Notes: generated by a model not told the origin, from the sequence alone. A DNA stretch of 64,000 nt from Viridibacterium silvisoli (GCF_036017035.1 NZ_JAYXHS010000003.1:62001-126000), one strand, 5' to 3'. Counted from the stretch's first letter, positions 44,366 through 53,776 are shown. Program-made: numbers and translations.

Positions 44366-46531
44366 CTAAGGCTTGGCCGCATCCGGTTTGAGCACGACGA
44401 TGCGTTCACCGACCGCAATCAGGTTGCGGCTCTCGGGATCAAACATGCCGGTCAGGAAGTTTTCCTGCGTATGGCTCGGCAGCGTCAGCCAGGTCTTGCC
44501 CGCGTCCTCTGAACGCAGCAACACGCCCTTCGTACCGACGACCACGATGTTCTGCGTGCCCGGCTCGATGAGGAGCTTGCGCAGGTTCACGTTGGTGTCA
44601 CTGGGCATCGCCGTCCAGGTCTTGCCCTTGTCCGTAGAGCGCAGCAAGCTGCCGCCAACCCCTGCCAGGAGCCATGCGCCCTCCTTTGGCTCGATCACGG
44701 CGGACAGCAAAGTGCCGCTTGGGCCGGTCGGAATGCTTGCCCATTTCTTCCCACCATCCTCGGATCGCAGCAGGACGCCCTTCGCCCCTAGCAGCAGGAT
44801 GACGCCACTCGAGTCGTCTACAAAGGTCTCCCAGATATCGGGCATTTCCGCCAAACCGAAATCCTGCGACCCCCAATTAAGGCCGCCATCTTCGCTGCGA
44901 AACGTCATCCCCGACTTGCCCGCAATCAGAATGACGTTGTGCCTGGCGCTGTAAAGACCCGTACGGAACATGTCATTGGTCTTCACGCCAACCTGCGTCC
45001 AGGTCAAGCCTCCATCCGTAGAGCGCTGAAGCGTGCCGCTCTTTTCAACGGCGAGCACGGCCTTGCTCCTCTCATCGAGAATCAGCTTGGTGAACTCAGC
45101 GGCTTGCTCCCATGGCGTATCGAAGACAGTCGTCCAGGTTTTTCCATCATCGGCCGAACGCATGATCGTGCCCGGCCCGCCAGCCGCAAGCAGCGCCTTG
45201 CTCTCCGGGTGACGGATCAACGTCAGGTAGTTGGTCGGTGCCATCTCCTGCGCATAATTCACCTTGACGGCCTCCCAGCTGACCCCATTGTCTGGCGAGC
45301 GCACAACGCTGCCGACGCGGCCGAGCGCAAGCACCGTCTTCTTGTCAGCCGCGGTAGTGACGGTCCGGAAGCGTTCGGCCATATTCGCCGACAGTACAGT
45401 CCATTGCACGCCCAAGTCCTCGGAAATGGCCAGATTGCCACCGTGTCCGAAGCCAACCATCAGCCGCCTCTTGGGGTCGAAGAACGCCGCCTCCACGCCA
45501 TCCATGCCTTCGGCCTTGGTGCGCCCCCATACCTGGCCGCCATCTGGTGTGCGTAGCGCCAATCCATGATGGCCAACGATCACCAGCATGCTCTGGCTCT
45601 CGTCATAGACGGCATCGGCGAGGTAGGTATTGCCGTCGCCGGAATCGACTTGCCAGCTACGCCCCTCGTTTCTGGAACGGAGGAGATCGCCATTGTGCGT
45701 AGGCATGAACCAGGTCTTGCTCGTCGGCTCGAAAACTCCTGCAACGACGTAGCCCTTGGACTTTGTGCGCGTCAGCTGCCAGTTCTTGCCCTCATCGCTG
45801 GACCGAAGCAGGCGCCCTTCCGTGCTCGCGGCCAGCAAGGTCTTGCCGTGGCTGAAGAACGAAATTACCGGCCCGTTCATAGCCGGCTTGGTCGCTTGCC
45901 AGGTCTTGCCACCATCACTCGAGCGCAGCAATGCGCCCTCCAGCCCGCCCGCGAACAGATTGCCACTGGACGTATCCACGAACAGGCTGATCAGCTCGGC
46001 CGGTGTATCCACCTGCACCACCTGCCAGTTCTTGGCATCTTCGGATCGCAATACGGTACCTGCGGTCCCGACGATCAACCAGCTCTTGCTGGGTGCGTGA
46101 TAGATCACGCTGCGCAGGTCGGTTGCGACGGGCCCTCGACGACCGGACCAGCTGCGGCCGTTATCTTCCGACCGCAGTATCTGCCCGCTCGAGCTCACCG
46201 CAACAAGCGTCTTGCCATCGTCATTCGCGGCAAGCTGCTTGATAGGCGAGTCGATCGGCGTAAGCGTGAAGTTCCATTTGCGCCCGTCTTCGGAGCGCAG
46301 GATGGCGCCATCTTCTCCCCATACGAATAGGGTGCCGGTAACCGGCTCAACCATCCCTTTCTCAAGGCGCGGATTGATGACTGTCGCGGTATAGGCCGGT
46401 GCCGCAACACGGCCGGAAGCAGCGTCGGCAGACCCGCCTGATGACGAAGGCTTGCATGCAGACAATGCGAGCAATGAAAGAGCAAGCGTCACGCAAAGAA
46501 TGCGTGGCACGGCGGAAGTGATGCACATCAT
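44366..46531 (-). CDS. Large YCF48/BNR Asp-box repeat lipoprotein
   Basis: 721 residues from the ATG at 46531 (GAGGAG 5-10 nt upstream). Lipobox ALSAC. After a short Ser/Ala spacer the whole protein consists of repeats of about 45-50 residues, each ending in an Asp-box such as SEDNGRSW, SSDGGKTW or STDKGKTW. I count about 15, enough for two seven-bladed beta-propellers. Ycf48-like and sortilin-like propellers bind partner proteins; similar lipoproteins occur in polysaccharide-degrading gammaproteobacteria. No catalytic residues are evident. It lies upstream of PL3 B in the same direction but has its own terminator. Confidence 0.85.
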   Translation of the reverse strand: MMCITSAVPRILCVTLALSLLALSACKPSSSGGSADAASGRVAAPAYTATVINPRLEKGMVEPVTGTLFVWGEDGAILRSEDGRKWNFTLTPIDSPIKQLAANDDGKTLVAVSSSGQILRSEDNGRSWSGRRGPVATDLRSVIYHAPSKSWLIVGTAGTVLRSEDAKNWQVVQVDTPAELISLFVDTSSGNLFAGGLEGALLRSSDGGKTWQATKPAMNGPVISFFSHGKTLLAASTEGRLLRSSDEGKNWQLTRTKSKGYVVAGVFEPTSKTWFMPTHNGDLLRSRNEGRSWQVDSGDGNTYLADAVYDESQSMLVIVGHHGLALRTPDGGQVWGRTKAEGMDGVEAAFFDPKRRLMVGFGHGGNLAISEDLGVQWTVLSANMAERFRTVTTAADKKTVLALGRVGSVVRSPDNGVSWEAVKVNYAQEMAPTNYLTLIRHPESKALLAAGGPGTIMRSADDGKTWTTVFDTPWEQAAEFTKLILDERSKAVLAVEKSGTLQRSTDGGLTWTQVGVKTNDMFRTGLYSARHNVILIAGKSGMTFRSEDGGLNWGSQDFGLAEMPDIWETFVDDSSGVILLLGAKGVLLRSEDGGKKWASIPTGPSGTLLSAVIEPKEGAWLLAGVGGSLLRSTDKGKTWTAMPSDTNVNLRKLLIEPGTQNIVVVGTKGVLLRSEDAGKTWLTLPSHTQENFLTGMFDPESRNLIAVGERIVVLKPDAAKP

Positions 46532-46725
46532 GTGTCTCCTCTTGTAGACGCCAGCAGTGCTGTGGGGATCGTCCGCCACTTGATGTCGCGGATCGTCCTG
46601 CGTCGGTTTTTGCGGAGTCAATTGTAGGCTGTTGCAGGCCGCTCGTTGCAGCTGTTATGTGGTGCAAAGCAGCACCTCAGCATCAATAATTCAGTTTTAA
46701 AATCAACGATATGCGGTTTTGCCAA

Positions 46726-47265
46726 TTACGGCAGATCAGACGGCCGCCGCGCGCCGAAGCCGCGCTGCACAAGCCTGTGCCGACGCCGCAATTGCATGGC
46801 AAGAAACGCCACGACGATCACATTTGCAAGCAGCACAAGGCCATTGACGAGCGATGCCCTCTGCATGAAATGATGAATTTCCAGCGGCACGTAGAGCCCG
46901 CCAGACAAGGCTCCCAGCCATTCAGCCCATGCCTTGTCACGCCACAGCCCGTAGGCCTCCATGAAGCGCAGCAGGATGTAGCCTGCCGCCAGCCACATCA
47001 AGGCCTGTACGTTTGCACCGGGCAGCATGTCGGCGTAGTGAAGAATGATCGACGAATAGCGCCCATCGGGGCTCAACCTGAAACGCCCGATCAACGCCTC
47101 TGCGAGATGCCGCACATCGTGGTGCATGAGATCGACTACGCCGATGATCGCGATCAGCGCCGCAAAGCCCTTGATGGCTTCGAAAACCGCGATGGCGCGC
47201 AGCGTGCGTCGTGCTGCAACAGGGTGCGGGCTTGAAGCAATCGGGCTCGGCTCGTTCTGGCTCAT
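46726..47265 (-). CDS. DUF2127 family membrane protein
   Basis: 179 residues. It begins with a short Pro/Ser-rich tail, then about four TM helices, with RTLRAIAVFEAIKGFAALIAIIGVVDLMHHD typical of DUF2127 and LEAYGLW-like RFMEAYGLWRDKAWAEWLGALSGGLYVPLEI. Function unknown. The start is uncertain: ATG at 47265 has no clear ribosome-binding site, and GTG at 47283 is also in frame. Confidence 0.8.
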   Translation of the reverse strand: MSQNEPSPIASSPHPVAARRTLRAIAVFEAIKGFAALIAIIGVVDLMHHDVRHLAEALIGRFRLSPDGRYSSIILHYADMLPGANVQALMWLAAGYILLRFMEAYGLWRDKAWAEWLGALSGGLYVPLEIHHFMQRASLVNGLVLLANVIVVAFLAMQLRRRHRLVQRGFGARRPSDLP

Positions 47266-47477
47266 GCGTAAATTGTCGATCACCGGTGGGAACGCTGCTC
47301 ATTGTGCATCGACCTGCGCTTGCGAAGCGCCGGAATTGCGCATGGACCGATCAGGCCCCCGATACCGTTCGCGACGAAGCCTCAGCGGACACTTGAGGTG
47401 AGTTCAGGTCGCTGTCAGGTTTTTGTGGCATCGTCTCCTTCCGCCTCTTTCTCCATGGTTTCCAACCCGGGCTATCC

Positions 47478-48407
47478 ATGACCTCACTTGTTGCTATTGA
47501 CTGGGGAAGCTCCAATCGCCGCGCCTCGCTTTTGCGCGATGGCGTAGTAGTAGACCGCCATCACGATGCCGAAGGCGTGCTGACCTGCGGCGGCGACTTC
47601 GCTGCCTCGCTCGACGCCTTGCTTGCACGCTGGCCCGAACTGCCTGCGGATGCGCCCGTGCTGATGTCCGGCATGATCGGCAGCCGCAGCGGCTGGGTCG
47701 AGGCACCTTACGTCCCCTGCCCTGCCCGGCTCGATGCGCTGGGTACACAACTCATCGAAGTACCTCGCGATGATCGCTTTGCCTCACTAAGCTCACGCCG
47801 CATCTGCATCGTGCCCGGTGTCTGTCAGTACGACGAGCCCGACGTCATGCGCGGCGAGGAGATCCAGATCCTCGGCAGCATGTTGCTCGGGGGCGGCGAC
47901 GGCATCTACGTATTGCCCGGCACCCACAGCAAATGGGTGATCGTCGAGAACGGCTGCGTCACACGCTTCCGCAGCTTCATGACAGGTGAGTTGTTCGCGC
48001 TGCTCGGCAAGCACAGCTCGCTCGCAAGCTTGCTCGGTGCAGACAATGCAAGTGAGGACATGGCCGCCTTCCGCGCAGGCGCGGCGGCAGCTGCGGGGGG
48101 CGGCCTCAGCCATCGGCTGTTTGGCCTGCGCGCGTCCGTCCTGCTCGGTGCGCAAGGCGCCGCCAGCAGTCAATCGTGGTTGTCCGGGCTGCTCATCGGC
48201 GCCGAATGGCACGATCCACACGTGCGGGCGTGGATACGGTCCGCTGCGACAGCAGCCACCGATGGCGAGGTACGCATCGTCGGCGAAGCTCACCTCGCAC
48301 ACCTGTATGCACATGTCGCCGAAAGCATAGGCGCAAGCGTACGCGGCTTCGCGCCCGAAGCGAGCTTCCTCGCAGCCATACAACATCTCTGGAGCTCTGG
48401 ATCATGA
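47478..48407 (+). CDS. dgoK: 2-dehydro-3-deoxygalactonokinase
   Basis: 309 residues. Phosphorylates 2-keto-3-deoxygalactonate (KDGal) with ATP in the DeLey-Doudoroff galactose/galactonate route. The N-terminal AIDWGSSNRRASLL is the phosphate-1 loop. MSGMIGSRSGWVEAPYVPCP and LPGTHSKWVIVENG are DgoK signatures. Its stop overlaps the ATG of the aldolase gene (ATGA), so the two are coupled. A galactonate dehydratase (dgoD) and transporter are not in the window. Confidence 0.94.
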   Translation: MTSLVAIDWGSSNRRASLLRDGVVVDRHHDAEGVLTCGGDFAASLDALLARWPELPADAPVLMSGMIGSRSGWVEAPYVPCPARLDALGTQLIEVPRDDRFASLSSRRICIVPGVCQYDEPDVMRGEEIQILGSMLLGGGDGIYVLPGTHSKWVIVENGCVTRFRSFMTGELFALLGKHSSLASLLGADNASEDMAAFRAGAAAAAGGGLSHRLFGLRASVLLGAQGAASSQSWLSGLLIGAEWHDPHVRAWIRSAATAATDGEVRIVGEAHLAHLYAHVAESIGASVRGFAPEASFLAAIQHLWSSGS

Positions 48408-49036
48408 GCACGCAACGTACCAACATACCGCTCCCCGCGCTGCCGCTGATTCCCATCTTGCGCGGTCTCACGCCCGCCGAGGCAGAGCCCGTCGGGAAAG
48501 CGCTCTTTGCAGCGGGCTTCACGATGCTGGAAGTGCCGCTCAATCGCCCTGGCGCACTCGAATGCATCGCAATCCTGCGTCGCACTTTACCGTCAGCCAT
48601 CGTCGGTGCAGGCACCGTACTCTCGGTTGAGCATGTCGAGGCCGTGGCATTGGCCGGTGGGCAGCTCATCGTATCGCCGGACTGCAACCCGGATGTCATC
48701 AAGGCCAGCGTTGCGATGGGATTGTGGTCGCTGCCCGGCGTAGCTACGCCAAGCGAAGCATTCAGCGCTCTTCGCGCCGGCGCTCACGGGCTGAAAGCTT
48801 TCCCGGCGGAGGCCATCCCACCTGCCGCGCTCAAAGCCTGGCGTGCGGTATTGCCCGCCGAGGTCGCGCTATTTCCGGTCGGCGGTATCACCCCGGATCG
48901 CCTGGCGATCTATCACGACGCAGGAGCAAATGGTTTCGGCATTGGTGGCGCACTGTACGCGCCTGGCCTGTCGCTCGACATCATCGCGGCGCGTGCCAAG
49001 GAATTTGCGGCCGCGTGGCGGGCACTGTCGCGCTGA
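48404..49036 (+). CDS. dgoA: 2-dehydro-3-deoxy-6-phosphogalactonate aldolase
   Basis: 210 residues, class I KDPG/KDPGal aldolase. Splits KDPGal to pyruvate and glyceraldehyde-3-phosphate. Motifs: LIPILRGLTPAEA, MLEVPLNRP (Glu), IVGAGTVL, LIVSPDCNPDVI, the Schiff-base Lys in LKAFPAEAI, and PVGGITPDRL. It could also act on KDPG made by Edd, since some family members accept both, but that is inference. Coupled to dgoK. Confidence 0.94.
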   Translation: MSTQRTNIPLPALPLIPILRGLTPAEAEPVGKALFAAGFTMLEVPLNRPGALECIAILRRTLPSAIVGAGTVLSVEHVEAVALAGGQLIVSPDCNPDVIKASVAMGLWSLPGVATPSEAFSALRAGAHGLKAFPAEAIPPAALKAWRAVLPAEVALFPVGGITPDRLAIYHDAGANGFGIGGALYAPGLSLDIIAARAKEFAAAWRALSR

Positions 49037-49063
49037 GGGCGCGCGACAGCACGGGCCGCCTGC

Positions 49064-50860
49064 TCACTCGTCTAGCAGGCCACTCGCCAGCGTGACGGAG
49101 GCGCCATTGATCACGCAATGTGCCAGGCCATCGGCCTGTGACAGCACATGGTCTGCGTAAAACCGTGCGGTGATGATCTTCGCTTCAAGGAAGTGTTTGT
49201 CGGCATCGCCTGCGCCAATACGCCGATGCGCCGCCAATGCGGCGCGCGCGAGTTGCCAGCCACCGAACACGATGCCAGCCAGGCGCATCAGTGGCACGGC
49301 CGAGGCATGCGCTTCTCCCGGCAGTTCGGGAAAAGTGCGCAACAGCCATACGACACTACTGGCCAGTGCGTTGGCGCCGGCGTTGAGTGATGCACCAACA
49401 CGCCCGAAATTCTCGCCGCCGATCACCGTGCAATGGGCTGCCACTTCGCGCATTTCGGCGAGCACAAGACCGATGGCCGCACCCTTGTCACGCGCGATCT
49501 TGCGGCCGATGAAATCGTTCGCCTGGATCGCCGTCGTACCTTCGTAGATCGTAGTGATGCGCGCGTCGCGCAAGTACTGCGCTGCACCCGTCTCCTCGAT
49601 GTAACCCATGCCACCGTGAACCTGCACGCCGAGTGAGGTGACCTCGATGCTTGTCTCGGTGCTCCAGCCTTTCACAATGGGAATCATCAGGTCGACGAAG
49701 CCCTGCGCCCGCGTCCGCGTGAGCTCATCTGGGTGGCGCTCGGCCTTGTCGGTGGCGCCCGCGACGACGTAAGCCAGCGCGCGCATCGCCTCCGTCTGCG
49801 ACTTCATGAGCATCAGCATGCGCTGCACATCGGGGTGTCGGATGATGGGCACGCGCGCGCCCGCCTTCTCCGCAGGGTCGTAGCCTTGAATGCGTTCGCG
49901 CGAGAACTGCAAGGCGCGCTGCCAGGCGCGTTCCGCCAATGCCACCCCCTCAAGGCCCACAGCAAAGCGCGCCGCATTCATCATGATGAACATGATGGCG
50001 AGACCATGATGCGGTTGCCCGACGAGATAACCGACCGCGCCGCCCTCGTCACCGTAGGCCATCACACAGGTGGGGCTCGCATGGATGCCGAGCTTGTGTT
50101 CGAGCGACACACAACGCACGTCGTTGCGCGCACCGAGCGAGCCATCGGCATTGACGAGAAACTTGGGCACCACAAACAACGAGATGCCTTTCACGCCTTC
50201 CGGTGCTTCCGGCAAGCGTGCGAGCACGAGGTGCACGATGTTGGGCGTGAGGTCATGCTCGCCGTAGGTGATGAAGATCTTCTGGCCGAAAACACGGTAC
50301 GTACCGTCAGCCTGCGGCTCGGCGCGTGCACGCACGGCGGCGAGATCGGAGCCAGCCTGCGGCTCGGTGAGGTTCATGGTGCCGGTCCATTCACCCGCCA
50401 CCATCTTGTCGAGAAAGATTGCCTTCAGCGCGTCGGACCCGCGCGAGCGGATCGCTTCGATGGCACCGTTGGTAAGCATCGGGCATAGCGAGAAGGCCAT
50501 GTTCGAGGCCTTCCACATTTCATTCAATGTAGTGGAGAGCAAAGTCGGCAAGCCTTGTCCGCCATGCTCGGGCTCGGCTGCAACGGCCGTCCAACCCGAC
50601 TCTGCGAACTGGCGATAGGCGTCTTTCCAGCCCTTCGGCGTGGTCACTGCATTGCCATCGAGACGTGAGCCTTCACGGTCACCCGTCGCGTTGAGTGGCG
50701 ATAACACACCACCGGCAAACTTCGCAGCCTCTTCGAGGATGGCCTCCACCAGATCGGGCGACACGTCGTCGCAGCCGGGTAATGCAGCGACCTCGTCTAA
50801 CCCGGCAAGCTCGCGCAGGACGAATTGCATGTCCTTGATCGGGGCCACGTACTCGCTCAT
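49064..50860 (-). CDS. Acyl-CoA dehydrogenase (DmdC/FadE-like long form)
   Basis: 598 residues from the ATG at 50860 (AAGGAGACAGGC upstream). A three-domain FAD acyl-CoA dehydrogenase with an extra C-terminal helical domain, as in DmdC-like enzymes. Landmarks: GEWTGTMNLTEPQAGSDLAAVR, KIFITYGEHDL, GVQVHGGMGYIEETGAAQYLRDARITTIYEGTTAIQANDFIGRK (catalytic Glu in YEGT). It oxidises an acyl-CoA and passes electrons to ETF, which is encoded just upstream in the same direction. Chain-length preference unknown. Confidence 0.93.
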   Translation of the reverse strand: MSEYVAPIKDMQFVLRELAGLDEVAALPGCDDVSPDLVEAILEEAAKFAGGVLSPLNATGDREGSRLDGNAVTTPKGWKDAYRQFAESGWTAVAAEPEHGGQGLPTLLSTTLNEMWKASNMAFSLCPMLTNGAIEAIRSRGSDALKAIFLDKMVAGEWTGTMNLTEPQAGSDLAAVRARAEPQADGTYRVFGQKIFITYGEHDLTPNIVHLVLARLPEAPEGVKGISLFVVPKFLVNADGSLGARNDVRCVSLEHKLGIHASPTCVMAYGDEGGAVGYLVGQPHHGLAIMFIMMNAARFAVGLEGVALAERAWQRALQFSRERIQGYDPAEKAGARVPIIRHPDVQRMLMLMKSQTEAMRALAYVVAGATDKAERHPDELTRTRAQGFVDLMIPIVKGWSTETSIEVTSLGVQVHGGMGYIEETGAAQYLRDARITTIYEGTTAIQANDFIGRKIARDKGAAIGLVLAEMREVAAHCTVIGGENFGRVGASLNAGANALASSVVWLLRTFPELPGEAHASAVPLMRLAGIVFGGWQLARAALAAHRRIGAGDADKHFLEAKIITARFYADHVLSQADGLAHCVINGASVTLASGLLDE

Positions 50861-50914
50861 GCCTGTCTCCTTTTTTGACTTGCTTGTGAGTTGTCCACCG
50901 CTGGGCAATACCGG

Positions 50915-51208
50915 CTATCTCATCGTATATCTCGCCACGGCCTCGAGCGAATCAAGCGGCGACGCGCCCACGACAGCGGAGACCAGATGCAGCACCTGCG
51001 GCAACGAACACGAACTGCAGGAAGCCCATGGTCGAAGGTAGTCTGCACCGGCAACACGGTCGTGACGCAAGCCACTGCCGTCATCGGCAAAGAACAAGGC
51101 ATCGTCACGGCCCATATTGGCCTTAACGGCATCCGACGTCAGGGCTGCAGCCTCACTTGCGAAGACATGCAACACGTTGTCATCGGTTGTAAGAACAAAG
51201 ATTGTCAT
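50915..51208 (-). CDS. Small uncharacterised protein between etfA and the acyl-CoA dehydrogenase
   Basis: 97 residues from the ATG at 51208 (GGAG 4 nt upstream). Acidic start MTIFVLTTDDNVLHVFASEAAA, then DALFFADDGSGLRHDRVAG, and a CSSC motif in PWASCSSCSLPQVL. No TM helix. Coding is supported by position in a codirectional run and a ribosome-binding site; no family recognised. Confidence 0.55.
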   Translation of the reverse strand: MTIFVLTTDDNVLHVFASEAAALTSDAVKANMGRDDALFFADDGSGLRHDRVAGADYLRPWASCSSCSLPQVLHLVSAVVGASPLDSLEAVARYTMR

Positions 51209-51222
51209 GCGCTCCACGTGAC

Positions 51223-51244
51223 AAGGGCCGCATTTGCGGCCCTT
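51223..51244 (-). terminator. Hairpin after etfA
   Basis: AAGGGCCGCA/TGCGGCCCTT perfect stem with a TT centre, the same stem as the terminator at 10024-10045. No T-tract follows on the minus strand, so read-through toward the small ORF and the acyl-CoA dehydrogenase is possible. Confidence 0.5.
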
Positions 51245-51253
51245 GCTCCAGAC

Positions 51254-52186
51254 TTAGAGTGACGCAGTCAGTTGCGGCACCAGTTCAAACAAATCCCCAA
51301 CGATTCCATAGTCGGCTACGCCGAAAATCGCGGCATCGGGGTCCTTGTTGATCGCTACGATGACCTTCGATTCTTTCATGCCGGCCAGATGCTGGATGGC
51401 GCCGGAAATGCCAATGGCAATGTAGAGATCTGGTGCCACGACCTGCCCGGTCTGGCCGACCTGGCTTTCATTCGGCGCGAAACCGGCATCCACGGCAGCA
51501 CGCGAGGCGCCGATCGCAGCGCCCAGCTTGTCGGCCAGTGGCTCGAGAACCGAGTGGAAACTTTCGAAACTCCCGAGCGCGCGGCCACCGGAAACCACGG
51601 CACGGGCGGAGCCCAAAGCGGGCCGTGCCGACACGGTCAGCTCACGGCCAATGAGTTTTGTCACGCCCAGATCGGGCCCCGCCGGAGCCGTCTCGATGAC
51701 TGCGCTACCGCCTTCTGCCGCGACGGCATCGAATGCCGACACGCGCACGGTGATGACCTTCACCGGATCAGCCGACTGCACGGTTGCCAGCGCACTGCCT
51801 GCGTAAATGGGGCGCACAAACGTATCAGCCGACTCCACGCCTACGATGTCCGACACCTGGGCGACGTCCAGCAACGCAGCGAGACGCGGACCAAGGTTCT
51901 TGCCGAAACTCGACGCAGGCAGCAGCACGTGGCTATAGCTACCACCCAGCTGGGCTGCCGCGATGGCGATGTTCTCGGCGGTGTGATCGGCGTAGTGCGC
52001 CGCATCGATGACACGCACCTTGGCCACACCCGCAATCTTGCCGGCAGCCTGGGCCGCGTCGGCGCAGTTGCCGCCAATGACCAGTACGTGAATCTCACCA
52101 CCTATTTTTGCAGCAGCCCCCAGCGCGTTGAGCGTGGTGGACTTGATCTGTTTATTGTCGTGTTCTGCAATGACCAGAATGCTCAT
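51254..52186 (-). CDS. etfA: Electron transfer flavoprotein alpha subunit
   Basis: 310 residues. N-terminal MSILVIAEHDNKQIKSTTLNALGAA; the C-terminal FAD-binding domain has VVSGGRALGS, PNESQVGQTGQVVAPDLYIAIGISGAIQHLAGM and VAINKDPDAAIFGVADYGIVGD. With EtfB it shuttles electrons from acyl-CoA dehydrogenases to ETF-quinone oxidoreductase. It is 11 nt downstream of etfB with AAGGA upstream. Confidence 0.97.
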   Translation of the reverse strand: MSILVIAEHDNKQIKSTTLNALGAAAKIGGEIHVLVIGGNCADAAQAAGKIAGVAKVRVIDAAHYADHTAENIAIAAAQLGGSYSHVLLPASSFGKNLGPRLAALLDVAQVSDIVGVESADTFVRPIYAGSALATVQSADPVKVITVRVSAFDAVAAEGGSAVIETAPAGPDLGVTKLIGRELTVSARPALGSARAVVSGGRALGSFESFHSVLEPLADKLGAAIGASRAAVDAGFAPNESQVGQTGQVVAPDLYIAIGISGAIQHLAGMKESKVIVAINKDPDAAIFGVADYGIVGDLFELVPQLTASL

Positions 52187-52197
52187 GTTCTTTTTCC

Positions 52198-52953
52198 TTA
52201 AATCACTTTGGCTTCATTGCGCAGCTTGCTGACCAGCTCTTCGACACTCGCGACCTTCACGCCAGCCACGCGCGCAGGCGGTTCGCTCACCTTCAGCGTC
52301 TTCAGGCGCGGCGTGATGTCCACACCGAGCGACTCAGGCGTCACGGTGTCGAGCGGTTTCTTCTTGGCCTTCATGATGTTCGGCAAGGTTGCATAGCGCG
52401 GCTCGTTCAAACGCAGATCGGTCGTCACGATGGCAGGCAGGCTCACCTCCAGCGTTTCCAGACCGCCATCGATTTCACGCGTCACGGTGAGCTTGCCATC
52501 ACCCGGCGCAAGCTTCGAGGCGAAGGTCGCCTGCGGCCAGCCCAGCATGGCGGCGAGCATCTGCCCTGTCTGGTTGGCGTCATCATCGATGGCCTGCTTG
52601 CCGAGGACCACAAGCTGCGGCGCTTCCTTCAAGGTGACGGCCTTAAGCAGCTTGGCCACGGCCAAGGGCTGCAACTCCACGCTGGCGTCCGTCTCGACAA
52701 GGATGGCGCGATCCGCACCAATGGCCATCGCCGCGCGCAGCGTTTCCTGGCTGTTCGCTGCGCCACAACTCACTGCAATCACCTCGGTTGCCACGCCGGC
52801 TTCACGCATGCGCACAGCCTCTTCCACGGCAATTTCATCGAAGGGATTCATGGACATCTTGACGTTGGCCAGATCGACGCCGCTTTGATCGGCCTTGACC
52901 CGTATCTTCACGTTGTAGTCCACCACACGCTTGACCGGCACCAGAACTTTCAC
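52198..52953 (-). CDS. etfB: Electron transfer flavoprotein beta subunit
   Basis: 251 residues from a GTG start (GGGAG 8-12 nt upstream): MKVLVPVKRVVDYNVKIRVK. It has SMNPFDEIAVEEAVR, the AMP-binding region GKQAIDDDANQTGQMLAAML and the ETF-beta signature IVTTDLRLNEPRYATLPNIMKAKKK. First gene of the etfBA pair. Confidence 0.97.
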   Translation of the reverse strand: MKVLVPVKRVVDYNVKIRVKADQSGVDLANVKMSMNPFDEIAVEEAVRMREAGVATEVIAVSCGAANSQETLRAAMAIGADRAILVETDASVELQPLAVAKLLKAVTLKEAPQLVVLGKQAIDDDANQTGQMLAAMLGWPQATFASKLAPGDGKLTVTREIDGGLETLEVSLPAIVTTDLRLNEPRYATLPNIMKAKKKPLDTVTPESLGVDITPRLKTLKVSEPPARVAGVKVASVEELVSKLRNEAKVI

Positions 52954-53078
52954 TGTCTTTCTCCCACAGCTTGGTTAGCTTCATAAAGGATGAAGTATCG
53001 CATTGCAGCGCGCGCTGGGCACGCCTCGCAGGCATAACCACTTGTTATTGCGCGATCAGCCAATGGCTGAAGCCTTTG

Positions 53079-53092
53079 CTGATCCAGGTCAA
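53079..53092. promoter_or_regulatory. FNR/ANR-like box upstream of the EF-hand gene
   Basis: CTGATCCAGGTCAA matches the FNR-family consensus TTGAT-N4-(A/G)TCAA at 9 of 10 positions. A plausible -10 (GATACA, 53115-53120) lies at the spacing expected if the box is centred near -41.5. The box also lies 126 nt upstream of divergent etfB. Confidence 0.5.
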
Positions 53093-53212
53093 AACCAACA
53101 CAGCCTTACAAGTTGATACACAAGCTTGCCAGTGTGAAACACCCATTAACGGGGCCGAGACCTAAGATTTGATCGCGCCATCACCTGGCTCTCACCACAA
53201 GGAAGACACACC

Positions 53213-53725
53213 ATGAAGACCCGGAACATTCTCCTCGTCACACTCGCCATCACAGCGAGCAGCGTCGTACTCGCGCAGCAATCCGCGCCCGCTGGCGAGC
53301 GTCCGATGCGCCAGCGCATGGAAGAACGCATCAAGGCTGCCGACGCCAACAAGGACGGCAAGATCTCGAAAACCGAAGCGGCCACGATCCAGCCTCTGAC
53401 CGAGCACTTCGATGAGATCGACACCAACAAGGACGGCTTCCTTTCCCAGGACGAGCTGAAAGCCGCCGGCGACAGGATGCGCCGCGAGCACGGCGGTCGT
53501 CGTGGCCACGGCCCTCACGGCCCATTCGGTGCGGTCGACGCCAATCATGATCGCGTCATTACCCGTGACGAGATGGTCCAGCATCAGCAAAAGATGCTGC
53601 AGGACTTCGATGCTGCCGATGCCAACAAGGACGGCAAACTCAGCGCCGATGAAATGAAGGCCTTCCACGACAAGATGCGCGCTCAACGCCCACCACGCGG
53701 TGATGCACCACCTCCTGCCAAGTAA
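53213..53725 (+). CDS. Periplasmic EF-hand calcium-binding protein
   Basis: 170 residues. Signal peptide to about 21 (SVVLA|QQ). Four EF-hand loops: DANKDGKISKTE, DTNKDGFLSQDE, DANHDRVITRDE and DANKDGKLSADE; the third is weaker. A His/Arg/Gly-rich bridge (GGRRGHGPHGP) lies between the pairs. It probably buffers or senses Ca in the periplasm; a specific partner is unknown. It has its own terminator and an FNR-like box upstream. Confidence 0.9.
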   Translation: MKTRNILLVTLAITASSVVLAQQSAPAGERPMRQRMEERIKAADANKDGKISKTEAATIQPLTEHFDEIDTNKDGFLSQDELKAAGDRMRREHGGRRGHGPHGPFGAVDANHDRVITRDEMVQHQQKMLQDFDAADANKDGKLSADEMKAFHDKMRAQRPPRGDAPPPAK

Positions 53726-53742
53726 ATCTGTCACCACACCAG

Positions 53743-53776
53743 AACAGGCGCACCCAGCACAGGTGCGCCTGTTTTC
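53743..53776 (+). terminator. Terminator after the EF-hand gene
   Basis: AACAGGCGCAC/GTGCGCCTGTT stem with a 9-nt loop, then TTCGTTTG. Confidence 0.75.

Noticed and set aside
47478..49036. dgoK-dgoA as part of the pectin pathway
   Set aside because: The sequences fit the galactonate (KDGal) route; galacturonate catabolism would use KDG kinase and KDPG aldolase. A link is possible but unsupported.
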